Origin: Gemmatimonadota bacterium
GTDB taxonomy: Bacteria > Gemmatimonadota > Gemmatimonadetes > Gemmatimonadales > GWC2-71-9
DNA: 64,000 nucleotides
Direction: 5' to 3'
Assembly: GCA_029262195.1 (NCBI GenBank)
Contig: JAJCZX010000033.1
Coordinates: forward strand, 95,977-159,976
The notes under the pieces are model-generated. The model did no database searches and was not told where the DNA came from. It saw nothing but the letters and a program-made list of their open reading frames with translations. A program made the translations under genes and the position numbers. Shown in pieces: positions 1 through 9,966 of this stretch (position 1 is its first letter; each line of letters starts with the position of its first letter).

Positions 1-1
1 A

Positions 2-970
2 GAACGCGAAAAAGACGATCGAGTCAAACACAGGGACGATTTGATCAGGCAGGTCGCAGAGTTGCCCGACTCATACGATTCGGACAGGCATGATCAGGTG
101 CGAAAGGACCTCGAAACACTGGCTCCCGTAATCGAAAAGAGTATTGCTGTCGGTCATCGGGCGGCGAAAGCAGAAATGCTTGTTACCGAACTTGAAATCG
201 CGGACAAGGAGCTTTCGGAGCGTGATCTGGTGGTTAAAGGAATTCTCGAGGCGATCGAAACGTTAGCCTTCGACGAGGAAGCCTTTACCGTTGCGCGTGA
301 GCGAAACGAAGCCGCCGGCAGTGCAGTGCGGCGGCTGGAGTTGGGGCAGGTGTCGACTGAAGCAGACGTAAGAACGGCCGAGGTGGCGTTGAATGCGGTT
401 GCGGCGAAGATGAATGAAAGAGCTCGACGTGCAGAAACGCTGAGGAAGCTAAAACAGGATTTGAAATTAAATGAAGCCCTCAATCTTGCTCTGAAGAATT
501 TGCGTGAAGAACTAAACGCAAGTATGCGGCCGGAGATTTCGGAAGTCGCATCCTCGTTCCTATCAGACCTCACAGATGCGCGGTATCAAGAGCTAGAGTT
601 GGATGAGCAGTATCAGACTCTTGTGGTCGAGGACGGCGTAGCCAAACCGGTTATATCTGGTGGTGAAGAAGACATTGTGAACCTAGTCCTCCGCATCGCG
701 ATCAGCCAGATGGTGGCCGAGCGCTCAGGGCATCCTCTTTCTCTACTTGTGCTGGATGAGGTGTTCGGCTCACTTGACGATTCTCGGCGCGAGAACGTGA
801 TCGACTTGCTGCAACGGTTGGGCGACCGCTTCCCCCAGGTGGTTTTGATCTCTCATATTGACTCGGTTAAGCACGGCGCAGACAGGGTTGTCAGAGTGGC
901 AGTGGACGATAAAACAGGTGCCTCTTTCATCAAAGAAGATGAACCCGCAGGTGACCATGTTGCAGCCTGA
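2..970 (+). CDS. Rad50/SbcC-like ATPase, C-terminal part (5' end outside window)
   Basis: The frame is open from the left edge, so this is the 3' end of a longer gene. What remains is a charged coiled-coil arm followed by the C-terminal half of an ABC-type nucleotide-binding domain. The ABC signature SGGEE is followed by the Walker B strand LLVLDEVFGSLD and the switch histidine in VVLISHID. This order is typical of SMC/Rad50/SbcC chromosome or DNA-repair ATPases, in which the N-terminal half carries Walker A and a long coiled coil separates the halves. I infer a role in DNA end processing. An SbcD-type nuclease partner would be expected upstream, outside the window. Confidence 0.8.
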   Translation, partial: EREKDDRVKHRDDLIRQVAELPDSYDSDRHDQVRKDLETLAPVIEKSIAVGHRAAKAEMLVTELEIADKELSERDLVVKGILEAIETLAFDEEAFTVARERNEAAGSAVRRLELGQVSTEADVRTAEVALNAVAAKMNERARRAETLRKLKQDLKLNEALNLALKNLREELNASMRPEISEVASSFLSDLTDARYQELELDEQYQTLVVEDGVAKPVISGGEEDIVNLVLRIAISQMVAERSGHPLSLLVLDEVFGSLDDSRRENVIDLLQRLGDRFPQVVLISHIDSVKHGADRVVRVAVDDKTGASFIKEDEPAGDHVAA

Positions 971-1925
971 CCGGGGAGTGGTTGGCCCGCGACAGGCCAC
1001 CGAAGATGACATTGACGAGATGAACTCTCTCTTTTCGTTTGCGTTCACCGACAGGTACCGGCGGGATGGTCTGGCGGGAGTGCGGGTCCCGAAGTTAAAC
1101 CCCGATATCTGGCGATACGCGATTCGGGATGCTGCAGATGGGGCAATGCTCTGGTTTGACCGTTCGAACGAAATAGTTGCCTTGAATCTCGCCCATCGTT
1201 CCGGTCGAGAGGGTTGGATGGGGCCTCTGGTGGTACACCCCGAGTTCCAAGAGCAAGGTGTTGGCAAGCTCATTGTTTCCTCGGCCGTCGACTGGCTCAA
1301 GGGTTACGACGTGTCTACACTGGGGCTGGAGACCATGCCCCGCACGGTTCAAAACATAGGGTTTTACGGAAAACTGGGATTCGTTCCCGGTTTTCTTACG
1401 GTCTCGGTTGGTAGGGACGTTGTGGCCTCGGGAGATGGCGAGTATTGGATGCTGTCGTCTGAAACGCCGGACGGGCGGGTGGCGCTGCTAAAAGAATGCT
1501 TTGAATTGATCCAACCCTCGCTGCCAGGATACGATTTTACCCGTGAATACCAGCTTACCTTCGAACTCGCCGTTGGTGAGACGTTGCTGGTAAAAGATGA
1601 GAACGGGAAGCTCAGCGGCATCTGTCTCTGCCACACTGCTTCCCTTGCGGAGAGTCGGAAGGCCGAAGAACTACGTGTTCTAAAAGTGTTCGCAACTTCG
1701 CTGGAAATGTTCGAACGGACTGTAGAGGCTGTTGAGACCTTTGCTGTGGATGCCGGTTTTGATCAGGTCTCGATCAGAGCGCAAACCGGGCAGTCTCATG
1801 CGTGGGCGGTCCTCCAGGAAAAAGGTTACAGGGTTAGGTGGACCGATCTGAGGATGACTCTGGGTGGTTTTGGGGAGCCAGATTTGAGCGGAGGTGAGGT
1901 CCTCTACTCTAACTGGGAAATCTGA
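957..1925 (+). CDS. GNAT-family N-acetyltransferase (probable tandem GNAT fold)
   Basis: The N-terminal half shows a GNAT acetyl-CoA site: a strand ending in PLVVHPEFQEQGVGKLIV matches motif A (Q-x-x-G-x-G), followed by NIGFYGKLGF, the usual motif B. The second half has weaker similarity to another GNAT fold, with AHAWAVLQEKGYRV-like ending, so a tandem arrangement is likely. The substrate cannot be read. I chose the ATG at 957 because AGGTG sits just upstream; the frame stays open to 858, and an ATG at 939 is an alternative. The gene overlaps the end of the upstream ATPase gene, suggesting translational coupling. Confidence 0.8.
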   Translation: MLQPDRGVVGPRQATEDDIDEMNSLFSFAFTDRYRRDGLAGVRVPKLNPDIWRYAIRDAADGAMLWFDRSNEIVALNLAHRSGREGWMGPLVVHPEFQEQGVGKLIVSSAVDWLKGYDVSTLGLETMPRTVQNIGFYGKLGFVPGFLTVSVGRDVVASGDGEYWMLSSETPDGRVALLKECFELIQPSLPGYDFTREYQLTFELAVGETLLVKDENGKLSGICLCHTASLAESRKAEELRVLKVFATSLEMFERTVEAVETFAVDAGFDQVSIRAQTGQSHAWAVLQEKGYRVRWTDLRMTLGGFGEPDLSGGEVLYSNWEI

Positions 1926-1931
1926 CAGCGG

Positions 1932-2102
1932 TTACTCGGGGGGGGTGTTATCTGACATAATTATTGCGCGAGCGATAAAAATTACTGCGGCGCCCAGAGG
2001 AAGGTGCACCCATCCTGTTTCCAGGGTTATGCCGAATGTCAGCGCCCCCCACAACACCAGGGCTCCGGCGGCAATTGCGATGTTTGTTTTTTGGTCATTC
2101 AT
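1932..2102 (-). CDS. Small two-segment membrane protein (56 aa)
   Basis: This short reading frame encodes a hydrophilic MNDQK start followed by two hydrophobic segments (about residues 7-25 and 29-47) and a short polar tail. No family is recognised. The ATG at 2102 is preferred over upstream in-frame starts because the hydrophobic segment then starts near the N-terminus. It lies convergent to the GNAT gene and divergent from the folE promoter. Similar tiny two-helix proteins occur elsewhere in this window (17906). Its reality is moderately supported by the coherent hydrophobic pattern. Confidence 0.5.
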   Translation of the reverse strand: MNDQKTNIAIAAGALVLWGALTFGITLETGWVHLPLGAAVIFIARAIIMSDNTPPE

Positions 2103-2118
2103 TATTGTGCTCTGTTTG

Positions 2119-2147
2119 TTGACCCGTCTCGAATACAAAGATATCTT
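2119..2147 (+). promoter_or_regulatory. Candidate sigma-70-type promoter for folE
   Basis: TTGACC at 2119-2124 and TATCTT at 2142-2147 are separated by 17 bases, the optimal spacing for a housekeeping promoter. Transcription would begin near 2154, giving a leader of about 270 bases before the folE start at 2423. The match is 5 of 6 at -35 and 4 of 6 at -10. This is a sequence match only. Confidence 0.45.
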
Positions 2148-2422
2148 GGTGTGAGCAAAGAATGTAACCAATTAGGGTGGGGCGGAGAGGAACATATTGT
2201 GCCGATAGGCTCTTACACGGGCCCGGTTTGCGATGGTTTATGCCATGCCCCCCGGGGGAAGGCTGATGTCGTCGTTAGGGCGCCACTTATGTGTTGCGGG
2301 CTTCAATAGTACTCTTCGTTCCAGCTTGTCCGGTGCCGCCGACGGGGCAACTCGTCGGCGGTTTCTTCTTCGGTGACAGGGAGGCTCCGTGCCGTTCCTG
2401 TCGATTTCACAGGAGTATTGCC
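2148..2422 (+). promoter_or_regulatory. Long folE leader, possible attenuator or riboswitch
   Basis: The stretch between the small membrane gene and folE is about 320 bases and holds no convincing gene on either strand. It contains several GC-rich complementary patches, including a CCCCCCGGGGG run near 2251, and ends in an intrinsic-terminator-like hairpin (2336-2370) about 40 bases before the folE ribosome site. A promoter, a structured leader and a terminator before the first start codon together suggest transcription attenuation of folE. I could not match a known riboswitch class by eye. Confidence 0.4.
2336..2370 (+). terminator. Terminator-like hairpin in the folE leader
   Basis: CCGCCGACG (2336-2344) pairs perfectly with CGTCGGCGG (2353-2361) around an 8-base loop, and is followed by TTTCTTCTT. 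The structure is on the same strand as folE and upstream of its ribosome site, so it acts as an attenuator for folE or ends an unannotated small RNA. Confidence 0.6.
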
Positions 2423-3037
2423 GTGACTGACCACCCTGAGGGTGTCGGTAATTCCGAGCGGTGCAATAAGAAAATCCTTGCAGACGCTACGAGGACCATC
2501 ATCCAGTCCGTTGGGGAAGATCCAGACCGCGAGGGTCTGGCTCGCACGCCGGAGCGCGTGGCGGAATCTCTCTCCTGGTTGACCAGGGGATACGAGATGT
2601 CAGTTGAGGAGGTGGTGGGGCAGGGAGTTTTCGACGAGGGCCATGAAAGCATGATAGTGGTGCGCGACATAGAGGTGTACTCCCTCTGCGAGCATCATAT
2701 GCTTCCGTTCTTTGGCAAGGCCCACGTTGCCTACATTCCGAACGGCAAGATCCTTGGCCTGTCCAAGATCCCCCGTATCGTTGATGTGTTTGCCCAGCGT
2801 CTTCAGGTCCAGGAACGTCTTACGGATGATGTGGCCGATGCGATTATGGACGTTTTATCCCCGCACGGAGTTGGAGTTGTTGTCGAAGCAAAACACCTTT
2901 GCATGATGATGCGGGGTGTTGAAAAGCAAAATTCTAGTGCGGTTACCTCATCGCTCCGAGGAAGCTTCAAGAGCGATGCCAAAACGCGCGATGAATTTCT
3001 CCGTCTGGCTCACGGAAGCCTCTTACCGTCTGCGTGA
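2423..3037 (+). CDS. folE: GTP cyclohydrolase I
   Basis: The enzyme converts GTP to 7,8-dihydroneopterin triphosphate, the first step of tetrahydrofolate (or related pterin) synthesis, in the cytosol. The protein of 204 residues has the family length. Zinc ligands are visible as [10 protein letters not shown] (Cys89, His92) and KHLCMMMRG (Cys160), and RTPERVAE and GLSKIPRIV are family blocks. The GTG at 2423 is chosen because AGGAG lies about 7 bases upstream; the frame stays open to 2291, but that extension crosses the terminator hairpin and has no family similarity. Expression may be controlled by the leader described above. Confidence 0.95.
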   Translation: MTDHPEGVGNSERCNKKILADATRTIIQSVGEDPDREGLARTPERVAESLSWLTRGYEMSVEEVVGQGVFDEGHESMIVVRDIEVYSLCEHHMLPFFGKAHVAYIPNGKILGLSKIPRIVDVFAQRLQVQERLTDDVADAIMDVLSPHGVGVVVEAKHLCMMMRGVEKQNSSAVTSSLRGSFKSDAKTRDEFLRLAHGSLLPSA

Positions 3038-3074
3038 CCACGCGGGTAATTGAGTTAACCACCGGCTGAACGCC

Positions 3075-3653
3075 ATGTTTATCGAAGTCGCAGATTTATT
3101 GAAATGCCCGGAAGCCCACGACTTCCAGCCGTGCATCCTGGTTCCTGATTCCCTGGAAGACCGGGTTGTTGTATCGGGCGTGATCGGCTGCCCGGTCTGC
3201 AGGAGGGAGTTCCCGGTTAAGGGCGGGCGGGCGGTTTTTGGGGACGGACCGCGTCCGGAATCGCCGTTACCGGAGGGATCCGAAGTTCTCCAGGCCCTTC
3301 TCGGACTTATGTCGCCCGGTGGTTTCATTGCAATTGTTGGTTCGGCTGTTTCCCTCTGGCGTGATATCGCGATTCCTGATGTGCACGTCATCGGAGTAAA
3401 TGCGCCTGCTTCGGTGAGTGAAGAAGTAGGCCTCTCCCTGGTTGACACCGCCGGTGAGATCCCGCTCAATGCTTCGTCGGTTCGCGGCGTCGTTTTGTCG
3501 CCTGCGCAGGTGTCGGATCAGTGGTTGGCCGAGGCTAGCCGTATTGTGCTTCGCGGCCAGAGAGTTGTGGCAATTACCGAAAGGGTGGCTCCGAACCAAT
3601 TGGAAGAGGTCGTTTCCGGCCACGGGTTGTGGGTCGGAAAGAAATCCGGTTAG
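3075..3653 (+). CDS. Trm112-like zinc-ribbon protein with a degenerate Rossmann-like region
   Basis: The first 55 residues hold four cysteines (11, 20, 39, 42) in a pattern like the Trm112/YcaR zinc ribbon, ending VKGGRAVFG, as in methyltransferases with an N-terminal Trm112 domain. The remainder resembles parts of a Rossmann methyltransferase (GGFIAIVGS, a late VVLSP strand), but a clear SAM motif and catalytic residues are not seen. The gene follows folE by 37 bases and probably shares its transcript. Its stop codon overlaps that of the convergent acyl-CoA ligase. Function unknown. Confidence 0.65.
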   Translation: MFIEVADLLKCPEAHDFQPCILVPDSLEDRVVVSGVIGCPVCRREFPVKGGRAVFGDGPRPESPLPEGSEVLQALLGLMSPGGFIAIVGSAVSLWRDIAIPDVHVIGVNAPASVSEEVGLSLVDTAGEIPLNASSVRGVVLSPAQVSDQWLAEASRIVLRGQRVVAITERVAPNQLEEVVSGHGLWVGKKSG

Positions 3654-5443
3654 TCGGCGTACGCCGCTTCTATCCTTTCGGAATAGTTGGCCTCGACCAC
3701 TTTTCTTTTGACCTTCATGGTCGGCGTCAGTTCGCCGCTTTCAATGGTGAAGTCCTCTCCCGTTACGAGTACTTTTTTTGGCGTTTCGTAACTCGCGAGT
3801 CCGCGCAGTTGCAACATAACTTCACGCTCTAACTTCGCGACTGTGTCGGGATGGTTTATCAATTCGGCGTCGCTCAATCCGTCCATATTTCGTTCACCGG
3901 CCCAGATTTTCACGTTCTCAACTTCCGGCACGACGAGCAGAATTGGGAATCTTCGCTTGTCACCCAGCATCACAACGTTGCTGATAAATTTGTTGAGTTT
4001 GATCCTGTTCTCAATCGGTTGCGGAGCGATGTTTTTTCCACCGGCTGTAACGATCAGATCTTTCTTGCGATCCGTGATCATCAGGTAACCCTTTTCGTCA
4101 AAATTACCGATGTCTCCGGTGTGGAACCAACCGTCGTCGTCGATCGCCTCGGCGGTGGCTTCAGCGTCTTTGAAATACCCCATCATAACGTTCGGGCCTC
4201 GGACCAGTATCTCACCGTCGTCGGCTATTGTAACCTCAATATCCGCAATCGGGGGGCCAACCGTCCCGAGCCGGATGGCGTCAGCAGGGTTGACCGCCAC
4301 CACGGGAGACGTCTCCGTGAGTCCGTACCCTTCGGCTATTTTCAATCCGGCAGAAAAGAAAAATTTTGCGATTTCGGGCGACAACGGCGCGGCGCCTGAA
4401 ACGAAAAACTTGATCCGACCGCCGGTTCGAGCCACGAGTTTTGAGAATACAAGTCGGTCAGCAATTTTCTTTTTTGCGGCCAACATGGTCGGAACAGGCA
4501 GGTTGGCCAGGGCGAGGTCTGCCCACGCCTCTGCTGTAGCACGGGCCCAGTGAAAAATACGCCGCTTCAAAGCGCCCCCGGATAGAGCCTGATCCAGAAC
4601 CTTGGCAAAAATCTTTTCATAAACACGAGGTACCGCGATGACCACCGTCGGGGCGACGTCGATCAAATCTCGGGCCACGGTCTCGATAGTTTCGGCGTAG
4701 TTGATCGTTACGCCGCGATGAAACATCAGATAGTGTCCGGCTGTTCGTTCCAGGCTGTGACAGACCGGGAGAAAACTCAACGTTGATTCATTCGGCCCTA
4801 CGGAGATCATTTTGACAGCGGCGACGATGTTAGAGCAGATGTTTTTATGGGTCAACATCACGCCCTTGGGGCGTCCCGTGGTCCCAGATGTATAGATCAA
4901 AGTAGCCAGGTCGTTTTCGTCAGCTTTTAGTGCTTCGGACTCGTAATTCGGGTATTGTCCCTCGGCCGCTTGCCCCTTTTTCATCAAGTCTGAGAGGGAA
5001 AGATCTCCCTGGGTGTCGGCTTCCCCGCTGAAGAGTATAACGTGCCTGAGATTGGGCAGATCGTTCCGGGTAGCCGCAATTTTATCGTACTGTTCCCTGT
5101 CGTCGACAAAAATCGCCACACTTTCCGAATGGGCAACAATGTATTCAACCTGTTCAGCCGGTAGGGTGGGGTAAACCGCCACGTTAGGGCAACCCGCCAT
5201 GAGGCATCCGAAGTCCGCGACCGTCCAATCAGGACCATTCGTTGCCAGGATCGCAATCTTTTCCCCGGGTTTGATGCCGAGATCGCGGATTCCAATGGCG
5301 GTGAGTTTAACGCGCCGTGCCAAATCCTGATGGCTGATATCCCTCCAGACACCGTCTTCAATGTGGCGTAGCGCGGCACGCTTAGTCCCGTACCTTCGCA
5401 CGGAATCCAGGAACAACTCAGTCAGGGTGCGAGGGTAGCTCAT
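3650..5443 (-). CDS. Long-chain acyl-CoA synthetase (AMP-forming)
   Basis: A 597-residue member of the ANL superfamily that activates fatty acids through an acyl-adenylate to acyl-CoA. The P-loop YTSGTTGRPKGVMLTH is at about residues 183-198, the A5 motif GYGLTETSPVV lies mid-protein and the hinge with GWFHTGDIG and ITDRKKDLIVTAGGKNI lies towards the C-terminus. The length and the KNIAPQPIE signature resemble the FadD15/long-chain type. It is transcribed alone, convergent with the zinc-ribbon gene, with which it shares overlapping stop codons (TTAG). Chain-length preference cannot be read. Confidence 0.93.
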   Translation of the reverse strand: MSYPRTLTELFLDSVRRYGTKRAALRHIEDGVWRDISHQDLARRVKLTAIGIRDLGIKPGEKIAILATNGPDWTVADFGCLMAGCPNVAVYPTLPAEQVEYIVAHSESVAIFVDDREQYDKIAATRNDLPNLRHVILFSGEADTQGDLSLSDLMKKGQAAEGQYPNYESEALKADENDLATLIYTSGTTGRPKGVMLTHKNICSNIVAAVKMISVGPNESTLSFLPVCHSLERTAGHYLMFHRGVTINYAETIETVARDLIDVAPTVVIAVPRVYEKIFAKVLDQALSGGALKRRIFHWARATAEAWADLALANLPVPTMLAAKKKIADRLVFSKLVARTGGRIKFFVSGAAPLSPEIAKFFFSAGLKIAEGYGLTETSPVVAVNPADAIRLGTVGPPIADIEVTIADDGEILVRGPNVMMGYFKDAEATAEAIDDDGWFHTGDIGNFDEKGYLMITDRKKDLIVTAGGKNIAPQPIENRIKLNKFISNVVMLGDKRRFPILLVVPEVENVKIWAGERNMDGLSDAELINHPDTVAKLEREVMLQLRGLASYETPKKVLVTGEDFTIESGELTPTMKVKRKVVEANYSERIEAAYAD

Positions 5444-5471
5444 TCCTTCGAATCCAGGGGTTCCGGGTGGC

Positions 5472-6224
5472 TTATTGTGAATTCTCGATGACTACGAGGA
5501 AACGTACCGGCGATCCGGCGACGGGAGAATTTGCAGCAGTCATCACCGTTGCGTCAACCAGGATCGTATCGGGGCTCTGTGGTGCCTCTGCCAGCGAAAT
5601 TAGCGCCTGTGCGACACCCGTACTCAATGAGGCCACTTCCAGAGACGAGCCATCCCCAACTACCACGGTGTCACTCAACGTAATGGACGCCGTTGTTGAG
5701 GGCCCGTCGGCAAGTATGAATCTGACCGTTTTGCCACTGAGACCGAGCGTTTCGCCCGGGTTTGTTGTCAGGTCAAGAACCCGCACCTGGAGTGGCGGCG
5801 ACTGGGTTTGGCCGACTGCGAAGGTAATAACTGAATCTGAAGCATGAGCGATGGAGTCAGCTGCCCCGGTCACTGTGACGTTTAGTGGCCCTGATCTTAG
5901 ATTGTCGATCCGTGCCTGTATCCGGGCTGTGGACGGAGAAAGTCCGGTCACAAGCCCCGTGACGGAGTCGAGGGTTATGCCGAGAGTCTGGGTTGAATCC
6001 ACGGCCAGGATGTTCCAAAAAATCTGGGCGTCATCCACCGGGTTTCCGGTGGCATCGAGGGCGGTGGCGCTCAACTGTAGCGTCCCACCTTCTTCGATGG
6101 ACTGCGAAAGGTCGCCTGTTAGTTGGATAGCGATGACCCTGTCGAGATCTCCGCCGATGGTTCCACAACCGAGGAGGACGCCGATGGCGGCTACCGGGAG
6201 AAGTCTTTTTCGTCGGTTTTGCAA
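5472..6224 (-). CDS. Ig-like domain lipoprotein
   Basis: The N-terminus has arginines, a hydrophobic stretch and the lipobox LLGC, so it is a predicted lipoprotein. The body is beta-rich with a Big2/invasin-like pattern (GGTLQLSATALDATGNPVDDAQIFW and a later VTGLVTGLSPSTARIQA), i.e. one or two Ig-like domains, followed by another Ser/Thr-rich beta domain. The TTG at 6224 is chosen because AGAAGAG lies just upstream; a GTG at 6260 is also in frame but has no ribosome site. It overlaps the end of the TPR gene and is probably translated after it. Function unknown. Confidence 0.65.
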   Translation of the reverse strand: MQNRRKRLLPVAAIGVLLGCGTIGGDLDRVIAIQLTGDLSQSIEEGGTLQLSATALDATGNPVDDAQIFWNILAVDSTQTLGITLDSVTGLVTGLSPSTARIQARIDNLRSGPLNVTVTGAADSIAHASDSVITFAVGQTQSPPLQVRVLDLTTNPGETLGLSGKTVRFILADGPSTTASITLSDTVVVGDGSSLEVASLSTGVAQALISLAEAPQSPDTILVDATVMTAANSPVAGSPVRFLVVIENSQ

Positions 6225-6637
6225 ATCTCTTCTAACGTCTCTTTCGCGTGTGCGACCCACTGTTTGGCATCGGGTCCTGAGGGCGGTGTGTCCAGGAAAG
6301 CTCGGAGATGCACGGCGGCCGAATCAGGATCGCCTCGTTTCAAAAGCAGAAACGCCAGTCCGTAATGCGCACCACCGAGCTGGCGATCAACTTCAAGGGA
6401 CCTCCGGTAAAACCGAATGGCTTCCTCAATTTGTTGGGTTTTCGTATAAACTATCGCGATGTTCTGTAAGACCCTCGTGTCGGTAGGGTTGTCACGCAGA
6501 GCAAGGCGGTACGACGTAAGGGCCGCGTCGTAGTCACCCTGTCTTTCCAGGGCCAGTCCTTCGTTGAGGTAGTCGAGCCTTTGGGGACGCAGGACGCCCT
6601 GGCGGCGACTACCAAAAAGTTTGTCGAAAAAACCCAT
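6191..6637 (-). CDS. TPR-repeat protein
   Basis: A 148-residue protein with about three tetratricopeptide repeats (for example ALERQGDYDAALTSYRLALRDNP at residues 30-52, an adjacent repeat with RVLQNIAIVYTKTQQIEEAI, and GAHYGLAFLLLKRGDPDSAAVHL). The N-terminus MGFFDKLFGS is amphipathic and could touch the membrane. TPRs mediate protein-protein contacts; the partner is not identifiable. The gene precedes and overlaps the Ig-like lipoprotein gene. Confidence 0.8.
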   Translation of the reverse strand: MGFFDKLFGSRRQGVLRPQRLDYLNEGLALERQGDYDAALTSYRLALRDNPTDTRVLQNIAIVYTKTQQIEEAIRFYRRSLEVDRQLGGAHYGLAFLLLKRGDPDSAAVHLRAFLDTPPSGPDAKQWVAHAKETLEEICKTDEKDFSR

Positions 6638-6812
6638 TCAGCTCGGAAACGTGTTTCGTGTTTTCGGCGCGGCGCCGACGGTCAAACGCCAGTCAGTCCG
6701 GGCCGGAGATTGATCAAATCTAATCATTTTATCCGGCGACCTCTATCTGCGGTCCGGTTGCCGCACCTCAAACAACGAGCGCATCGGTGGTCGGGCTTGC
6801 CGAGGGGAAACT

Positions 6813-7379
6813 CTAATTGGCGGGGGCACCACCCAGTGCCAGTCGGTAGTCTTTGCCGGCTCGGAGGAATTCGTAGGCGGTCTGGAGCGTGGGAGGCGAG
6901 CCGATCAAGAACGCGCAGTGTTCATCCCTCCGACTCCGGCACTCCACTTCCATAACGGCTACAGTATCACCTGCCAATCGGGTTAGGAAATCAGCCAGCA
7001 TCCCGGTGGACAAATGGCATGATGGGAAACTAACCGCCGCGGTCGGGTCAGATTCCGCCCAATCGCTGGAGGAAACGATCATCGCGGCATCGCCCACATG
7101 CTCCAACTCGACGTTTCCCCAGCCAGTCGACTCGAAAAACCCGGAAAGCATTTCGGGCAAGAACTTCACGTCGAGTTCGGTGGGGTCGTCCATACCGGCT
7201 TCTTTTCTGAGCCAACCGGCAAAACTGTTGTAGATATTGTCCCCCGCCGCATAGCCAGCCTCCTGGAGAAAACCGGCAGCTCTATCGCCGAGGTCGTTTT
7301 CCAACAACAGGCGGAGTTGGTGGAGGGCCTGCGGCCCAACCCCGATTAGACGGGTTTTGTTTTTGTCGTTGCCATTCAT
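6813..7379 (-). CDS. V4R-domain protein
   Basis: The C-terminal half matches the V4R (4-vinyl reductase) small-molecule-binding domain: a cysteine in SFPSCHLSTGMLADFL (Cys121), then VMEVECRSRRDEHCAFLIG with Cys147 and Cys155, the family's typical C-x7-C spacing ending in a strand. The N-terminal helices (about residues 15-60) resemble the leader found in V4R proteins related to heme-NO-binding folds. V4R domains bind hydrocarbons, phenols or tetrapyrroles; the ligand here is unknown. It lies between ligA and the TPR gene on the same strand. Confidence 0.75.
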   Translation of the reverse strand: MNGNDKNKTRLIGVGPQALHQLRLLLENDLGDRAAGFLQEAGYAAGDNIYNSFAGWLRKEAGMDDPTELDVKFLPEMLSGFFESTGWGNVELEHVGDAAMIVSSSDWAESDPTAAVSFPSCHLSTGMLADFLTRLAGDTVAVMEVECRSRRDEHCAFLIGSPPTLQTAYEFLRAGKDYRLALGGAPAN

Positions 7380-7406
7380 TTATTAATAGTATCCGTTACA
7401 GCGAAG

Positions 7407-9467
<2,061 letters not shown>

Positions 9468-9540
9468 TCAAGACGTACAATTTAGATACATTTGGTGTAG
9501 TAATAGCTACCGCGGCACGGCTAAAAATAGGAGGTTGGAA

Positions 9541-9891
9541 ATGGGTTCGAGAAAAGATCGAGATATTGAGTTGGAAGAAGACGAGGCAATTTTGGAGGAT
9601 GATGAGATTTTGGACGATTTCGACGACCAGATAGAGGTTGAGATTTCGAGTGGGAGGTTCGCGGGCCTGGCAGGTTTTGCGATAGGACTTACGGTCGGCG
9701 CGCTATTGGGTGCGGGTGCAGCGATGCTCACGACTCCTGTCCGGGGCGGCACCGCGAGACGGAGATTGCGTCACGGTGTTGAAGATTTGTCCGATGAATT
9801 GCGGGATCGCGCCTCCAGGTTGAGGGACGAAACGGGTCGGCGAATGGACCGCACGCGCCGCCGCCTCAGGAAGGCCCGCCGCAGTCGCTGA
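9541..9891 (+). CDS. YtxH-like small membrane-associated protein
   Basis: A 116-residue protein with a very acidic N-terminus (residues 5-35), a Gly/Ala-rich hydrophobic segment (about 40-63) with GALLGAGAAMLTTP, then a strongly basic helical tail. The hydrophobic segment followed by TPxxG and a charged helix is typical of YtxH (gas-vesicle GvpP-like) proteins, often stress induced. The ATG at 9541 has an ideal AGGAGG 5-6 bases upstream. A weak sigma-54-like match lies at 9446-9461. Its molecular function is unknown. Confidence 0.75.
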   Translation: MGSRKDRDIELEEDEAILEDDEILDDFDDQIEVEISSGRFAGLAGFAIGLTVGALLGAGAAMLTTPVRGGTARRRLRHGVEDLSDELRDRASRLRDETGRRMDRTRRRLRKARRSR

Positions 9892-9910
9892 CTATCGGTT
9901 CTCCGTTAAG

Positions 9911-9939
9911 TTGTTGAAGCGAAATCAAGCTCGAATAAT
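9911..9939 (+). promoter_or_regulatory. Candidate promoter of the pyrimidine phosphorylase gene
   Basis: TTGTTG (9911-9916) and AATAAT (9934-9939) are separated by 17 bases, placing the start of transcription about 20 bases before the ATG at 9967. Match to consensus is moderate. Confidence 0.35.
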
Positions 9940-9966
9940 CTCGTTCACCTGAGCCCGGTTGGCTGA

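Noticed and set aside
2172..2335. Known riboswitch (cobalamin, TPP or THF) in the folE leader
   Set aside because: The diagnostic boxes of these classes could not be aligned convincingly by eye, so only an unclassified leader is reported.
2291..2422. N-terminal extension of FolE
   Set aside because: The frame is open, but the extension spans the terminator hairpin, contains no similarity to FolE and lacks a ribosome site, whereas GTG at 2423 has AGGAG.
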